Shown in pieces: positions 1 to 10,885 of a stretch of DNA of 64,000 nt. The stretch's first letter is position 1, and every line of letters begins with the position of its first letter. Origin of the DNA: Prionace glauca (Eukaryota > Chordata > Chondrichthyes > Carcharhiniformes > Carcharhinidae); assembly GCA_037974335.1 (NCBI GenBank), contig CM075760.1, positions 64,681,860 to 64,745,859 of the forward strand, in the 5' to 3' direction. The notes beneath the pieces were generated by a model. That model was not told where the DNA came from. It saw nothing but the letters and a program-made list of their open reading frames with translations, and did no database searches. The translations under genes were made by a program, and so were the position numbers.

Positions 1-178
1 CGGGTTGATGGGTTTTTGATAAGAGAAGGGATTAAGGGTTATGGGGAGAGGGCGGGAAGGTGGAGCTGAGTCACGACAGATCAGCCATGATCTTATTGAG
101 TGGCGGGGCAGGCTCGAAGGGCCAGATGGCCTACTCCTGCTCCTATTTCTTATGTTCTTATGTTCTTATGTTCTTATG
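1..178 (+). mobile_element. CR1-clade LINE, 3' end only
   Basis: The sequence matches the 3' end of a LINE family present many times in this window: the last codons of the reverse-transcriptase ORF, a short 3' UTR containing a block close to 'GGCAGGCTCGAAGGGCCAGA', and a tail of about four TTCTTATG 8-mers. An 8-bp repeat tail is typical of CR1-clade elements. The copy runs off the left edge of the window, so its 5' extent is unknown. Confidence 0.8.
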
Positions 179-466
179 AAGAAGAATAGTGACAATAAAT
201 TTTGGGAGAATCTGAAATTTGATACTTATTGAGGGGATCAACTCAGTGACCATAGCGCAGAGTTAAAATTTGGACTGATTGCCCCTAATTTAAAATAACT
301 TCAATCCAGCTTTGAATGTCGTGTCATTGCCAAGACTTTACAATCACTGGAGCCTGGAGTTGGCAAAGTGAAGGACGGGGTCGTATTCAGTAACTGATTG
401 GAGAGCGCAGCAGCTGGTGTTTACATCCCTCTCAGTAACACCTCTCTCTGCCTCTTTCTATTTCAG
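179..466. other. no recognised feature; intron or upstream of GPCR exon
   Basis: I see no gene in this stretch. Its last 30 bases are pyrimidine-rich and end in the splice acceptor TTTCAG of the following GPCR exon, so part of it is intron. No exon 1 ending in the expected GVP codons plus a donor is visible, so exon 1 probably lies left of the window. Confidence 0.5.
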
Positions 467-1356
467 CCAACTTGGTGACGATCGTAATCTTATCCCGAGG
501 ACGGTGCGGACTGTCAGGGTGCATCACCTACTATCTGATCGCGATAGCATTGACAGATTTCCTTGTCATCATCAGTGCCGTCATCCTCAACCGGATTGGC
601 CGCATCTACTTTCAGAACAGCGTCCTGTCTACCACTCCCGCATGTACACTCACCAATCTGCTGGTCTATTTTACCCGGGATGCATCTGTCTGGTTGACAG
701 TGGCTTTTACCATCGACCGTTTTGTGGCCATCTGCTGCCAGAGCCTGAAGACCAGGTACTGCACCGAGAAAACAGCATTGCTGGTTATAGGAATAGTCTG
801 TGTCCTGAGCTGTGTCAGGAATGTCCCTTTCTATTTCACTTACCAGCCCTTGTACATCCTGGACGGAGTGCCCTGGTTCTGTGCTTTTAAGCCCAGTTAT
901 TACACGCTGCCCGCCTGGCAGGCCTTTGGTTGGTTGGACAACATCTTAACCCCATTTCTCCCGTTCCTCCTCATCCTGCTTCTTAATGCTCAAACCGTAA
1001 AACACATCTTAGTGGCCAGCAGAGCTCGCAGGAGACTCCGGGGCACGGAGGGTCACGGGGACCCAGAGATGGCCAACCGCAAGAGGTCCATCATCCTGCT
1101 GTTCGCCATCGCCCTCAGCTTCCTCCTCCTCTGGGTCACCTATGTCATATACTTCCTCTATGTGTGGATTACAGGTGTGGGCTACCGCACCAGCCTGGAT
1201 TTCAAAGACCCACGGTACACCTTTCAGGAAACAGGAAACATGCTCCAGCTAGTCAGTTCCTGCAACAACGTCATCATCTACGCAGTCGCTCAGACTAAGT
1301 TCCGAGAGGACCTGAAGAAGGTTCTGCTGAGCCCCTTCACCAAGCTCACTGGCTAA
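467..1356 (+). CDS. GPR139-like class A GPCR, exon 2 (gene A)
   Basis: This is the large second exon of a rhodopsin-class G-protein-coupled receptor resembling GPR139/GPR142. It starts after a TTTCAG acceptor; with one base from exon 1 it reads ANLVTIVILSRGRCGLS, the usual exon 2 start of this family. Visible landmarks are TM2 ALTDFLVII, the TM3 cysteine in ACTLTN, the TM3 end motif DRFVAICC (a DRY variant), the ECL2 cysteine in PWFCAF (likely disulfide partner), a basic ICL3 ARRRLRG, and TM7 NNVIIYAV in place of NPxxY. The stop is TAA at 1354. All seven helices are open with no interruption, so it looks intact apart from the missing exon 1, which is probably outside the window. The ligand is unknown. 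Two paralogues follow at 11.75 and 56.05 kb. Confidence 0.88.
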
Positions 1357-2480
1357 AACACACATCAGCACGTGTTTGGGTTTCATCAATTTAGACCAAT
1401 GTGTACTCCGTCTCCCTGAAATCAGACACTATTGGGCATTAGATACAGGACTTAGGAGATGTAAGGCCCATAATAGAGTGCTCACAGCCCCCGTTATTGC
1501 TCTGAATGATTGCTGAGTTATCACAGTTGCTAACTTCCTGGAAGAGATATGTAGTAATGGAGATTTCCAGCATTGAAAGAGGCCCTTCGGCCATATAACT
1601 CCTATCTCATCACATCCCATGTTGCAACAGTTGGTTCTCTTCCTTGCATGCTATGACTTTTCAAGTGTTCATCTAAATGCTTCTTAAATGTGAGTGTTCT
1701 TTCCCCTGCCATACTTTCGGCTGCGAGTTCCCGATTCCCACCGCCATCTAGGTTAACAAGTTTTTTTTTGCAAATCCCCTTTCAGTATCATGTTCCTATC
1801 CTTAGATCTATGCCCCTGGTTATTGACAAACTTACTAAGCGGAATGGTTATTCTTATCTGGATGATCTATATCCCTCATAGTTTGCTACAAATCAGTGCG
1901 TTTCCCCTCATCCTTCTCGACATTAAGGTAAATAGCCCCAGGCTATCCAGCCTCTTTTCATCGCTGCAAACTTCAACCCAGGCTGCATCCCGTTCAATTC
2001 ACTTAATATCCTTTCTAATACAACAACATCTGTATGTGTAGTGAACTGAACCCTCGAATGCGTACTGAATCGAAACTATTCTCCTTATTAAAGTAGTTTG
2101 ACACCAGTATCATCCTAATGAATCTGCACATGGTTCACTAACCGTGGCATAATGGGAGTTTTATACAGCACCAGCATAACTCCTGAGCTCGTCTCATCAA
2201 TGCTTCTGGTAATAAAGGCAAGTACAACATGTGAACTCTTAACTACATCATCTGTCCTGCGCTTTGCATCCTATCACTGCCTTTCACTAACTGTGTTTGT
2301 TCTCAGCCTGTTGCCCCTGTGACATTTCCAGTTCGGAAGCAAAACCACAAATTCTCACTCCACTGATGCTGACAGAATTGCTTTCCACCAGGAAGCAATT
2401 CAGGGTTGCTTACAAAGACATTATTTGTTAATGTATCGAAACCAGCCTGCGAACCTGCAAGGGCTGAACACGAATCACTA
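1357..2480. other. non-coding stretch, no gene seen
   Basis: This AT-rich sequence follows the GPCR stop. Around 1570-2040 there are degraded LINE-like antisense blocks (for example 'ggcccttcggccatataactcc'-type wording common to CR1 3' ends). I could not support any gene here. Confidence 0.4.
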
Positions 2481-3165
2481 ACTCACCAAAATGGTACGGA
2501 GTTTAGGAAAGTTACAAAACATCGAGATCTAGGGGTACAAGGTCAGAGCTCATTGAAAGTGGAGTTACAGGTGGACATGATGGTGAAGAAGGCATTCGAC
2601 ATGCTTAGTTTCATTGGTGAGAACATTGAATGCAGGGGTTGTACTAGACATTGGAATACTGTGTACAGTCCTGGTCACTCTATTATAGAAAGGATATTAT
2701 TAAACAAGAAAGAATGCAGAAAAGATTTACGAATATGCTCACGGGACTTGATGGTTTGAGTTATAGGAAGTGGTTAGATATACTGTTTATTTTCTGGAGT
2801 GCAGGAGGCTGAGGGGTTATCTTATAGAGGTCTATAAAATAATATGGGGCATAGATCAGTGAGATAGTGCATATCTTTTCCCAATTGCATTGGTGTCTAT
2901 ATCTAGAGGGCATAGGTTTAACGTCAGAAGGGAAAGATTTAAAAGAGTCCAGAGGCACTTTATTTTTTCACACAAATGTCTGGAACAAGCTGCCAGAGCT
3001 AGTACAGGCGGATATAATTTTGTCTGAAAAAAAAACGCCAGCTATCGAGGAATATGGGCCAATCTCAGGCAATAGGTACCATTTTAGTTGTTTAAAAAGG
3101 GAGGCATAGATATGTCGGACCGAATGGCCTGTTTCAATGCTGTAAAACTCTGCGACTTTGTTTCA
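2480..3165 (+). mobile_element. diverged CR1-like LINE, 3' part
   Basis: Scattered frames encode degraded versions of the C-terminal LINE sequence, such as VDMMVKKAFDMLSFIGENIE, compared with the better-kept VVKKAYGVLAFIGRGIE in the copy at 39.6-41.3 kb. Further on, the 'RxLRGxLIEVYKI' region survives as 'ggctgaggggttatcttatagaggtctataaaa'-type sequence. The copy ends near 'gcctgtttcaatgctgtaaaactctgcgac', a common LINE 3' end. It carries several frame changes, is clearly old and is non-functional. Confidence 0.65.
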
Positions 3166-3649
3166 TCATCCTGATTCTCCCAGATGCAGATTACAGAACA
3201 GTCAGCCTCCGATTTAACTGGATGAAGGAGATATCATTATGCTGGGTTGTAAAATGCGATTGGCTGAGTAACTTGTCAGGAATTAAGATTGCTGTATGTT
3301 TACTGAACATAACTGATTTTTAAACTAACATGAGGCGGGAATGATCGATAAGAAAATCTATAATTGATCTGTTATTGATTGTACACGTTAGATTCATCGG
3401 AAAGTCCTGCGGTCTGTTCCAGAGCCACTTAACCCTTTCTTTCATCTCCCAGAAGCTGTTTGTTGTGTTTTTGTTTTAAATAAATATTACGCCTTTATAC
3501 AGAGATATCTGCCTCGTGAGTTTTATATTCTCTGTAGTTAAAGACAGCATTGGTCACCTCAAATTATCCCATAACACTAACCATAATTTGGAAATGTGTA
3601 ATTTATTATGTTCTTAATATGTAAACTTTATTCCTTTTGACTATTCAAG
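3166..3649. other. non-coding stretch, no gene seen
   Basis: The sequence is AT-rich and lies between two LINE copies. A TTTAAATAAATATTA block near 3475 and poly-T near 3650 are visible. No gene or recognised repeat could be supported. Confidence 0.4.
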
Positions 3650-5035
3650 TTTTTTTTTGGTAGTAAATGCCGTACCGTTGTTTAAAAAGGGTCAGAGGGA
3701 TAACCCAGGGAATTATAGGCCGGTGAGCTTGACTTCAGTTATAGGCAAGCTAATGGAGAGGATCCTCAAGGATAGGATGTATGAACATCTGGAGCGCTGC
3801 AATCTGATCAGGGATACGCAGCATGGCTTCGTTACATGGAGGTCGTGCCTTACGAATCTAGTGGAATTTTTTGAAGAGGTGACAAAAACGGTTGACGAAG
3901 GACAAGCCGTTGATGTCGTCTATATGGATTTCAGTAAGGCGTTTGACAAGGTCCCTCATGGTAGGCTGATAGAAAAGGTGAAGGCTCATGGGATACAAGG
4001 CCAGGTATGTAGATGGGTGGAGAACTGGCTTGGGAGGAGGAGACAGCGGGTAGTAGTGGAAGGCTCCTTTTCCAATTGGAAGTCTGTCACCAGTGGTGTG
4101 CCGCAGGGCTCGGTACTAGGACCTCTTCTATTTGTAGTATATATTAATGACTTGGAAGAGGGGGTAGGTGGTGTGATCAGCAAATTTGCTGATGACACTA
4201 AGATGGTTGGATTGGCGGGTACTGAGGAGCAGTGCCTGGCAATGCAACAGGACATAGACAGGCTAGTAGATTGGGCAGATAGATGGCAAATGGAATTTAA
4301 TCCGGAGAAATGCGAGGTGATGCACTTTCGCCGGAATAATGTGGAGGCGAGTTATACGATATAAGGTAGAACTATCCGGAGTATAGATACGCAGAGAGAC
4401 CTGGGGGTGCAAGTGCACAAGTCCCTGAAGGTGTCGGTGCAGGTGCAGAATGTGATGAGGAAAGCGTATGGTATGTTAGCCTTCATAGGAAGGGGTATAG
4501 AATATAAGAGTAGGAGTTTGATGTTGCAGTTGTATAGAACGTTGGTTAGGCCTCACTTGGAGTACTGCGTCCAGTTCTGGTCGCCGTACTACCGGAAGGA
4601 TGTAGAGATCCTGGAGAGAGTGCAGAGGAGATTTACCAGGATGCTGCCTGGTATGGAAGGGCTGTCTTACGAGGAAAGATTGAACGAACTTGGGCTGTTT
4701 TCCCTTGAGAGACGTCGGCTGAAGGGGGATCTAATAGAGGTTTATAAGATTATGAAGGGGATAGATAGAGTAAATGGTGGTAAGCTTTTTCCGCTATTAG
4801 AAATGGATAGAACGAGGGGTCACGGGCTTAGGGTGAGGGGGGCTAGGTATAAGACAAATATTAGAGGGCAGTTTTTCACGCAAAGGGTAGTGGGGGTGTG
4901 GAATGCACTGCCGAGTAAGGTGGTGGAAGCAGGCACGCTGGGGTTGTTTAAGAGTCACTTAGACAGCCACATGAGCGGTCTACATATAGGGGGATATAGC
5001 AGGCCTTACTAAACATTGTAGGCTTGGGATTCCGT
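3650..5035 (+). mobile_element. CR1-clade LINE, reverse-transcriptase part, 5'-truncated
   Basis: This is a non-LTR retrotransposon fragment coding for most of the reverse transcriptase. Landmarks in order are NYRPVSLTSVIGKLMER, YMDFSKAFDKVPHGRL, SGVPQGSVLGPLLF, the catalytic FADDTK, and the C-terminal thumb/connection with RPHLEYCVQFWSPYYRKD, RRFTRMLPGMEGLSYEERLN and LERRRLKGDLIEVYKI. One in-frame TAA near 4362 separates two open stretches that otherwise stay in the same frame. The endonuclease half is absent, as expected of a 5'-truncated insertion. The single stop suggests moderate age. It belongs to a different subfamily from the TTCTTATG-tailed copies. Confidence 0.88.
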
Positions 5036-5269
5036 TTTTGCCTCAGGGATGTTACAGTCTTTGTCTGTTTAATAATGAATTTTTTGTCTCCACAGGCATT
5101 TAAGTCCACCTTGTTGACCAGCAAGGGGCATGCATGCGGCAGGTTGTAGTGGGCTGCTCTTGGATGCTGCTTCAGGAGTTGCCTATTGCTTCATGTCGTT
5201 AGTGTGCTTAAACTGGACCATTTCAAGGGCAACATGACAGCTCAGAGACTATCTCTGTTGCTGTGCGGA

Positions 5270-5532
5270 CACATGGATTTGGGCCTGTGTCTGTGGGAGT
5301 TTGCGCGTTCTCCCCGTGGTTGCGTGGGTTTCCTCCCACATCCCAAAGATGTGCTTTTAGGCTGATTGATTGGGTAACAAATTGTCCCTATATTGCACCT
5401 CCCTGATCCTCGCACATTAGGCGTGGACTAAAATCATGAATAGGTCACTGCGACAATGGGACGGCGGCGCGGGCTCGTTGGGCCGAAGGGCCTGTTTCCC
5501 GTGCTGTGTTGTTCTTTGTTCTTTGATCTTTG
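5270..5532 (+). mobile_element. tRNA/HE-type SINE body with TTCTTTG tail
   Basis: It contains the HE-SINE-like core 'gtgggagtttgcgcgttctcc' and 'gcgtgggtttcctcccacat', followed by a 3' module with 'gggccgaagggcctgtttccc' and a tail of TTCTTTG repeats. The same 3' module occurs inverted at 57.86-57.98 kb. HE-type SINEs are abundant in elasmobranchs. Confidence 0.7.
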
Positions 5533-6069
5533 AAATACGCCTCAATCTCTTGGTTTCACCTGATGGTTTGCACCTCTGTTCTGTCTGTGTTCTCTATCTA
5601 GCTTGTGGTATGCCTGACTTGTAAGTATTGCATCAGACGATGTATAGAGAAACTCACTCTGTTAACCCACGCTGTTGCGACTCTGATAGTGCTTTTAAGG
5701 GGCAGGGAAAGGAAACTATTTCCTCCCAAACACGAACCCCCATTGGTCGCGGATGAAGCAGAACCTTTGCTGTTTAGAATTACCTGAAACTCGGTCAGTG
5801 ACAGTTTATGAGTGAAATCATCGATGTCTCCGCATTCTTCACTCATTCTGTCTCTGGATTTTATCTCAAAAAGGCAGAGAAGAAGGTGTATTTACACGGA
5901 TTGGCCACGGGGTGACGCAGTGACTCTTTCACTGAACGGCCTTGAGTTCAACCACATCCCGGACATGACCGGGGGAACATTCCTGTCTGGGAAAAGGGGG
6001 AAACCCTATAATAGGGAAAATGGGGCGGAGGTGATGGGTTCGGAGAACAGAATGAAGCCAAGCCAGAGA
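5533..6069. other. unassigned stretch
   Basis: No gene was recognised here. On the minus strand an 82-codon open frame (about 5598-5846) has no family resemblance that I can name. It lies beyond the 3' end of the minus-strand Ig membrane exons, so it could be their downstream flank. Confidence 0.35.
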
Positions 6070-6840
6070 TGGTTAAAGTTTAATTCAATATTTATTTCAA
6101 AAATTCAGAGAATATTTTACAGCAAAATTATTTTTTTAAGACACGGAAGTGAACACAGCGATCGAGCTTCACATTGAGAACAGAACACATGCACAGAGAA
6201 TCCGTCAATATTTGTACATCTGTTCCATGCACCAGAAAGGGAAAACAGGACATTAATAGACTGAGGAATTAACAAATGTGAATAAGGAATTAGAAACATT
6301 TCTTCTTTATCCATGAAATTTAAACTAAGGGAAAACTATTAATCACAATTAAACTTATAAGAAAAAGGTGTCGTATATTTCACACTGAAAATTGAAATAA
6401 GGTCTATGATTGCTTCAGTTTCAGATTCAGAATGATAAACTGTAAGAATTTTACTGATAGAGTCACCAAGAGGAGATATTGTACATGAGCCACACAGAGA
6501 TCTTGATAATCAGCTGAGGGGAATCTGCAGCGTCCAAAATTCAACCCATCATTTGATCTGTAAAATAAAGATACAATAATGAAGCAGATGTTTATGATGT
6601 GGGACATTAATGTTAGAGTTTTTAATCAGTGAAACATTGAGAGATTTTTCAAATCCATTCTGCCAGTTTGAAATATGAGTGAATTGAATCATCTCACCTT
6701 CACCAGAGTGACGGCAGTGCTGTAGAAAATGCTCAGGAAGAACAGGACGATGAATGTGGAAGCGGTTGTCCAGATGTTGCTGTTATCATCCTCATTGCTT
6801 TCAATCCAGATGCGGTCGGTGGGGTCGAGGGGCGGAGACC
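6070..6840 (-). CDS. orphan Ig heavy-chain membrane exons TM1 and TM2 plus 3' UTR
   Basis: On the minus strand, about 6840-6698 encodes an acidic linker ([10 protein letters not shown]) followed by [19 protein letters not shown] and AVTLVK. This is the hallmark membrane segment of immunoglobulin heavy chains, which pairs with the Ig-alpha/beta signalling chains. The exon ends at a GTGAGA donor (6697). After a 140-bp intron ending in TTTTACAG, exon TM2 (from 6557) supplies only Ile-Lys-stop, the usual two-residue cytoplasmic tail (compare KVK in mammalian IgM). A 3' UTR of about 480 nt follows, with AATAAA at 6096-6091. Both exons and their phase are intact. No clear splice acceptor or polypyrimidine tract is visible upstream of TM1, and no CH domain exon was found. 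The isotype (M, W or NAR) cannot be told. It may be an orphan left by translocation or part of an IgH cluster broken by LINE insertions at 7.2-8.9 kb. Confidence 0.78.
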
Positions 6841-7245
6841 AGAAATTGAAATTAGATTACTTTATTTATGCAGGGACTTTTTTTCTTTTTCCTGTTCTTT
6901 TTCCTGTGTCATAAACTATTAATATATTCTCTGTATATTTTTCAATGTCTATCTACTCTTCCATTCAGGACACTCAATCACCGATCTCCGTAACTATGTT
7001 CACACTTGATCGTTATGCACATTCCTTGGACAGTCCATGCCAGAAAGCACTCAAGATGTTTTCTTGAGTATCAGTTCATTTTTGATCAATTTGGCACTAT
7101 CCCTCTTTGAAGAATATTATGGCTGATATGGAGGAACGTTCACTGATCAATGATTGTTTCCAAAGATGGTGACTGACATGTAAACTGTGAATGTTGCTGT
7201 TTAAGAGCCGGGATGTAATTTCTGATCTCTTATTTATGGTTGAAA
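6841..7245. other. flank of the Ig membrane exons, no CH exon seen
   Basis: I read this on the minus strand looking for the end of an Ig constant domain or a clean acceptor and found neither. The sequence is AT-rich with a polypyrimidine run on the plus strand near 6875. Confidence 0.45.
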
Positions 7246-8053
7246 TTGTGAGATGGTCCACTTTGGTAGGAAGAATGGTAAGAAGGACTATTACTTACGG
7301 GGCGAAAATCTGCAGCCGGCGACGGTGCAGAGGGCCATCGGGATCCTTGTGCATGAGTCGCAAAAACCCAGCTTGCAGGTGCAGCAGGTGGTCAGGAAGG
7401 CGAATGGGATGCTGGCCTTCATAGCGAGGGGGATTGAATATAAAAGTAGGGCGGTCTTGCTGCAGCTGTATAGGGCACTGGTGAGGCCGCAGCTGGAGTA
7501 CTGTGTGCAGTTTTGGGCTCCGCACCTGCGCAAAGATATTTTGGCCTTGGAGGGAGTGCAGAGGAGGTTTACTAGGCTGATACCGGAGTTGAGGGGGTTG
7601 AGCTATGAAGAGAGGCTGAATAAACTGTGCTTGTACTCGTTAGAGTTTAGAAGAATGAGGGGAGATCTCATTGGGACGTATTAGATGATGAATGGGATGG
7701 ATAGGATAGAGGTGAAAAGAGTCTTCCCGCTCAAAAAAGACAGTAGGACTAGGGGGCACAGCCTCAAGATAAAAGAGGGGCGGTTTAGAACGGAGTTGAG
7801 GAGGAACTTCTTCACTCAAAGGGTGGTGAATCTCTGGAATTCTCTGCCCGTTGAAGTGGTGGAGGCTACCTCGCTAAATATTTTTAAGACGCGGGTTGAT
7901 GGGTTTTTGATAAGCGAGGGGATTAAGAGTTATGGGAAAGGTCGGGAATGTGGAACTGAGCAGCGATAGATCAGCCATGATCTTATTGAATGGCGGGGCA
8001 GGCTCGCAGGGCCAGATGGCCTAGTCCTGCTCCTATTTCTTATGTTCTTATGT
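7246..8053 (+). mobile_element. CR1-clade LINE, 3' part with TTCTTATG tail
   Basis: It encodes the C-terminal portion of the LINE ORF: RGIEYKSRAVLLQLYRALVR, LEYCVQFWAPHLRKDILALE and RRFTRLIPELRGLSYEERLN. A premature TAG near 7682 divides the frame, then RNFFTQRVVNLWNSLPVEVV continues to the 3' UTR and a short TTCTTATG tail. The RT catalytic part is missing by 5' truncation. Confidence 0.88.
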
Positions 8054-8365
8054 AAGTAGATCACTAGCTTAATTTAGTTTTTCCACGTGTTTTTGGTGCA
8101 ATGTACATTGGGCGAGTTGTCGGTAGATATGCCCATTAAAATCCATGTTTAAATTTTACTTTCATCATTTACGGTATTTAAGATTTTGCATTTGTGTGCG
8201 TGTGCATGATCATCTCGTGCTCTGCATTAATTTTGGCTCTGAGTTAATATATGTACAAGAGCGTTAATGTATGCATTCATTTGCCTGTATTTGTTGATTT
8301 GTGTAGTTGTGTGTCTACTTCTGAGTATATATTTTATTTTTCTGGTATTGTGTGTGTATGACTCT

Positions 8366-8863
8366 ATTTTGGCCTTGGAGGGTTTACTAGGCTGATACCG
8401 GAGTTGAGGGGGTTGAACTATGAGAGGCTGAATGAACTAGGCTTGTACTCGTTGGAGTTTAGAAGAATGAGGGGAGATCTCATTGAGACGTATAAGATGA
8501 TGAATGGGATGGATAGGATAGAGGTGGAGAGACTCTTCCCGCTCAAAAAAGACAGTAGGACTAGGGGGCACAGCCTCAAGATAAAGGGGGGGCGTTTTAG
8601 AACGAAGTTGAGGAGGAAGTTCTTCACTCAAAGGGTGGTGAATCTCTGGAATTCTCTACCCGTTGAAGTGGTGGAGGCTGCCTCGCTAAATATTTTTAAG
8701 ACGCGGGTTGATGGGTTTTTGATAAGAGAGGGGATTAAGGGTTATGGGGAGAGGGCCGGAATATGGAACTGAGCCACGACAGATCAGCCATGATCTTATT
8801 GAATGGCGGGGCAGGCTCCAAGGGCCAGATGGCCTACTCCTGCTCCTATTTCTTATGTTCTTA
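8366..8863 (+). mobile_element. CR1-clade LINE, 3' end copy
   Basis: This is a second, shorter copy of the same subfamily as at 7.2-8.05 kb in the same orientation, beginning at the 'ILALEG' codons with a small internal deletion and ending in the TTCTTATG tail. The frame LNELGLYSLEFRRMRGDLIE is open to the natural stop. It may be an independent insertion or a partial duplication of its neighbour. Confidence 0.87.
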
Positions 8864-8864
8864 A

Positions 8865-8925
8865 GCCAGGAATCGAGCCCAGGTCCCTGGTGCTGTGAGA
8901 CATCACACCAAACCACTGGTTAGGT
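8865..8925 (-). mobile_element. SINE head fragment
   Basis: The segment 'gccaggaatcgagcccaggtccctggtgctgtgag' is the reverse complement of the tRNA-like head of the HE-type SINE. It begins directly at the tail of the preceding LINE. Confidence 0.5.
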
Positions 8926-9375
8926 AAGGTTAATAAGTAAAGGAAACCCATTTTAAATAATAATAGTACAGCAGATGTGTCACCATTTTCCATAAGAAAG
9001 CAAACACAATGTGAATGACTATTTTTATTTTCATTCATTCATGGACGTGATGACGCTGGCTGGGCCACCATCTGTAGCTTGTGTCTAGTTACCAATCAAC
9101 TCAATGGCTTGCTGAACCCTTTTACAGGATAGTTATGAAATAAGCATAGTGATGAGGATTTGGAGTGATGTGTGGGCCAGAATAGGAAAGGGCGGCAGAT
9201 TCCCCAGTCTATTCAATATCACTTCACAACAAAAATTCCGCAGCACTGGAGAACAAGAGACTGCAATGTTACAATTCTGGATCAGAATCTGAGAGCAATA
9301 GGCTACCATCTTCCAATACTGGATAAAAAACCTGAGAACAATAGACAGCAATGCCTCAGATTCTGAGAGCAAGTT

Positions 9376-9500
9376 CGAATTCCTTCAGTTCGAATTCCAC
9401 CATCTGCTGTAGTGGGATTCGACCCAATGATCCACCAGACATGGGGTGAGTTTTTCAATTAATTGTCTAGTGATAATACCACTCGGCCATTTCCTCCCTA
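9376..9500 (-). mobile_element. tRNA-headed SINE of a second family, fragment
   Basis: Reverse-strand sequence resembles a SINE head reading 'ggtggccgagtggtattatcactag', followed by a B-box-like GGTTCGAATCCC variant. Fuller copies of what seems to be the same family sit at 17.3 and 24.4 kb. Confidence 0.45.
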
Positions 9501-9557
9501 ACTCACGTTGAGGTTATTGGAATATATCTTTGGTTTGGATGGAGACGAGGAGTTTAG

Positions 9558-9852
9558 TTTGTTTAGTAATGTCACAAGTCTGCTTATATTAACACTGTAA
9601 TGAAGTTACTGTTAAAATCCACGTGTCGCCAAACTCTGGCGCCTGTTTGGGCAAAACTGATGGCGAATTTAGCATGGCAAATGCACCCTAACGAGCAGGT
9701 CTTTTGGACTGTGGGAGGAAACGGGCGCGCCTGGAGGAAACCCATGATGACACAGGGGAGGACACACAAACTCCACACAGTGAACAAAGCCAGCACTCAA
9801 AATCTGGTCCCTGGCACTGTGAGGCAACACTATTACCTACTGTGCCACCACA
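9558..9852 (-). mobile_element. HE-type SINE, near full length
   Basis: On the minus strand it has a tRNA-like head (ggtggcacagtaggtaatag), the core 'gtgtggagtttgtgtgtcctc', 'tgggtttcctccaggcgc' and 'cccacagtccaaaag', and a 3' end with 'cattacagtgttaatataagc'. The family is the same as at 12.3, 13.5, 21.9, 39.4, 42.7 and 47.6 kb. Confidence 0.8.
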
Positions 9853-9889
9853 ATGAAGTCGCTAGTGATTTTGCTCTCGATACTTCAAG

Positions 9890-10885
9890 TGGCAAGGACA
9901 ATCCAGTTAATTGCAGGCCATGAGCCCTCCATCAACGGTAGGAAAATTATTGAAGAGGATACTTCGAGAAGGATCTGCTCCCATTTGGAAGCAAGTGGAC
10001 GTATTAGTGAGAGGTAACATGGTTTTGTGAAGGGGAGATCGTGACTCACTAACTTGATCGAGTGTTTTCGAGGAAGATGTTTAATGAGGAGAAGGTAGTG
10101 GATGTTATCTACATGGACTTGAGTAAGGCCTTTGACAAGATCCCTCTTAGCAGACTAATGCAGAACATGAAATCACATGGGATCAGAGGTGAGCTGGCAA
10201 GGTCGATACCAAACTGGCTTGGTCAAAGAAGACAGAGTGTAGCAGTGGGAGGTTGTCTTTTTCTGAATGATGGTTATGACAAGTGGCATTCCTCAGGATC
10301 AGAGCTGAGAACTTTCCTTTTTGCAACATTGTGTATGACACAACGGTTGCAAGTTTGTGGATGATACAAAAGTTGATGGATTTGCAGATAGCGGTGAGGA
10401 CCATAAGAGGATACAACAAGATATGGATCGATTGGAGACTTGGGCGGAGAGGTGGAAAAACGTAATTTGACCTCACTGGAATGACGGAGGTTGAGGGGTG
10501 ACCTGATAGAAGTCTACACAATTATGAGAGGGGTGGACAGAGTGGGTAGTCAGAAGCTTTTTTTTCCCCCAAAATGGAAGAGTCATTTACTCGGTGGCAC
10601 AAGTTCAACGTGCGACGGTCAAGGTTTAAAGGAGATTACGAGACAGATTTTTTTTACAAAAATGGCGGTGGGTGCCTGTAACTCATCGCCGGGGGAAGGA
10701 GTGGAAGCAGATACGATAGTGACTTTTAAGAGGCGTCTTGACAACTACATGAATAGGTTGGGAACGGAGGAATATGGACCCTGGAAGGGGAAAGATTTTA
10801 CTTCAGTCGGCGCAGCATGGTCAGTGCAGGCTTCGAGGGCCAAACGGGCCTGTTTCTGTGCTGTAATTTTCTTTGTTCTTACTCT
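9890..10885 (+). mobile_element. old CR1-like LINE, RT remnant
   Basis: Degraded RT sequence is seen in several frames: a 'NPVNCRP' relic of NYRPVSL, VDVIYMDLSKAFDKIPLSRL, NWLGQRRQSVAVGG, and later the LRGDLIEVYTIMRGVDRV region. It ends near 'aacgggcctgtttctgtgctgtaa' with a TTCTTACTC-like tail. Multiple frameshifts and internal losses show that it is old. Confidence 0.78.

Noticed and set aside
417-890. 157-codon plus-strand frame overlapping the first GPCR exon
   Set aside because: It is an out-of-frame shadow; the GPCR frame carries all seven helices and family motifs.
9376-9500. Possible tRNA gene from a GGTTCGAATCCC-like B box
   Set aside because: No cloverleaf pairs. It is the tRNA-like head of a SINE.
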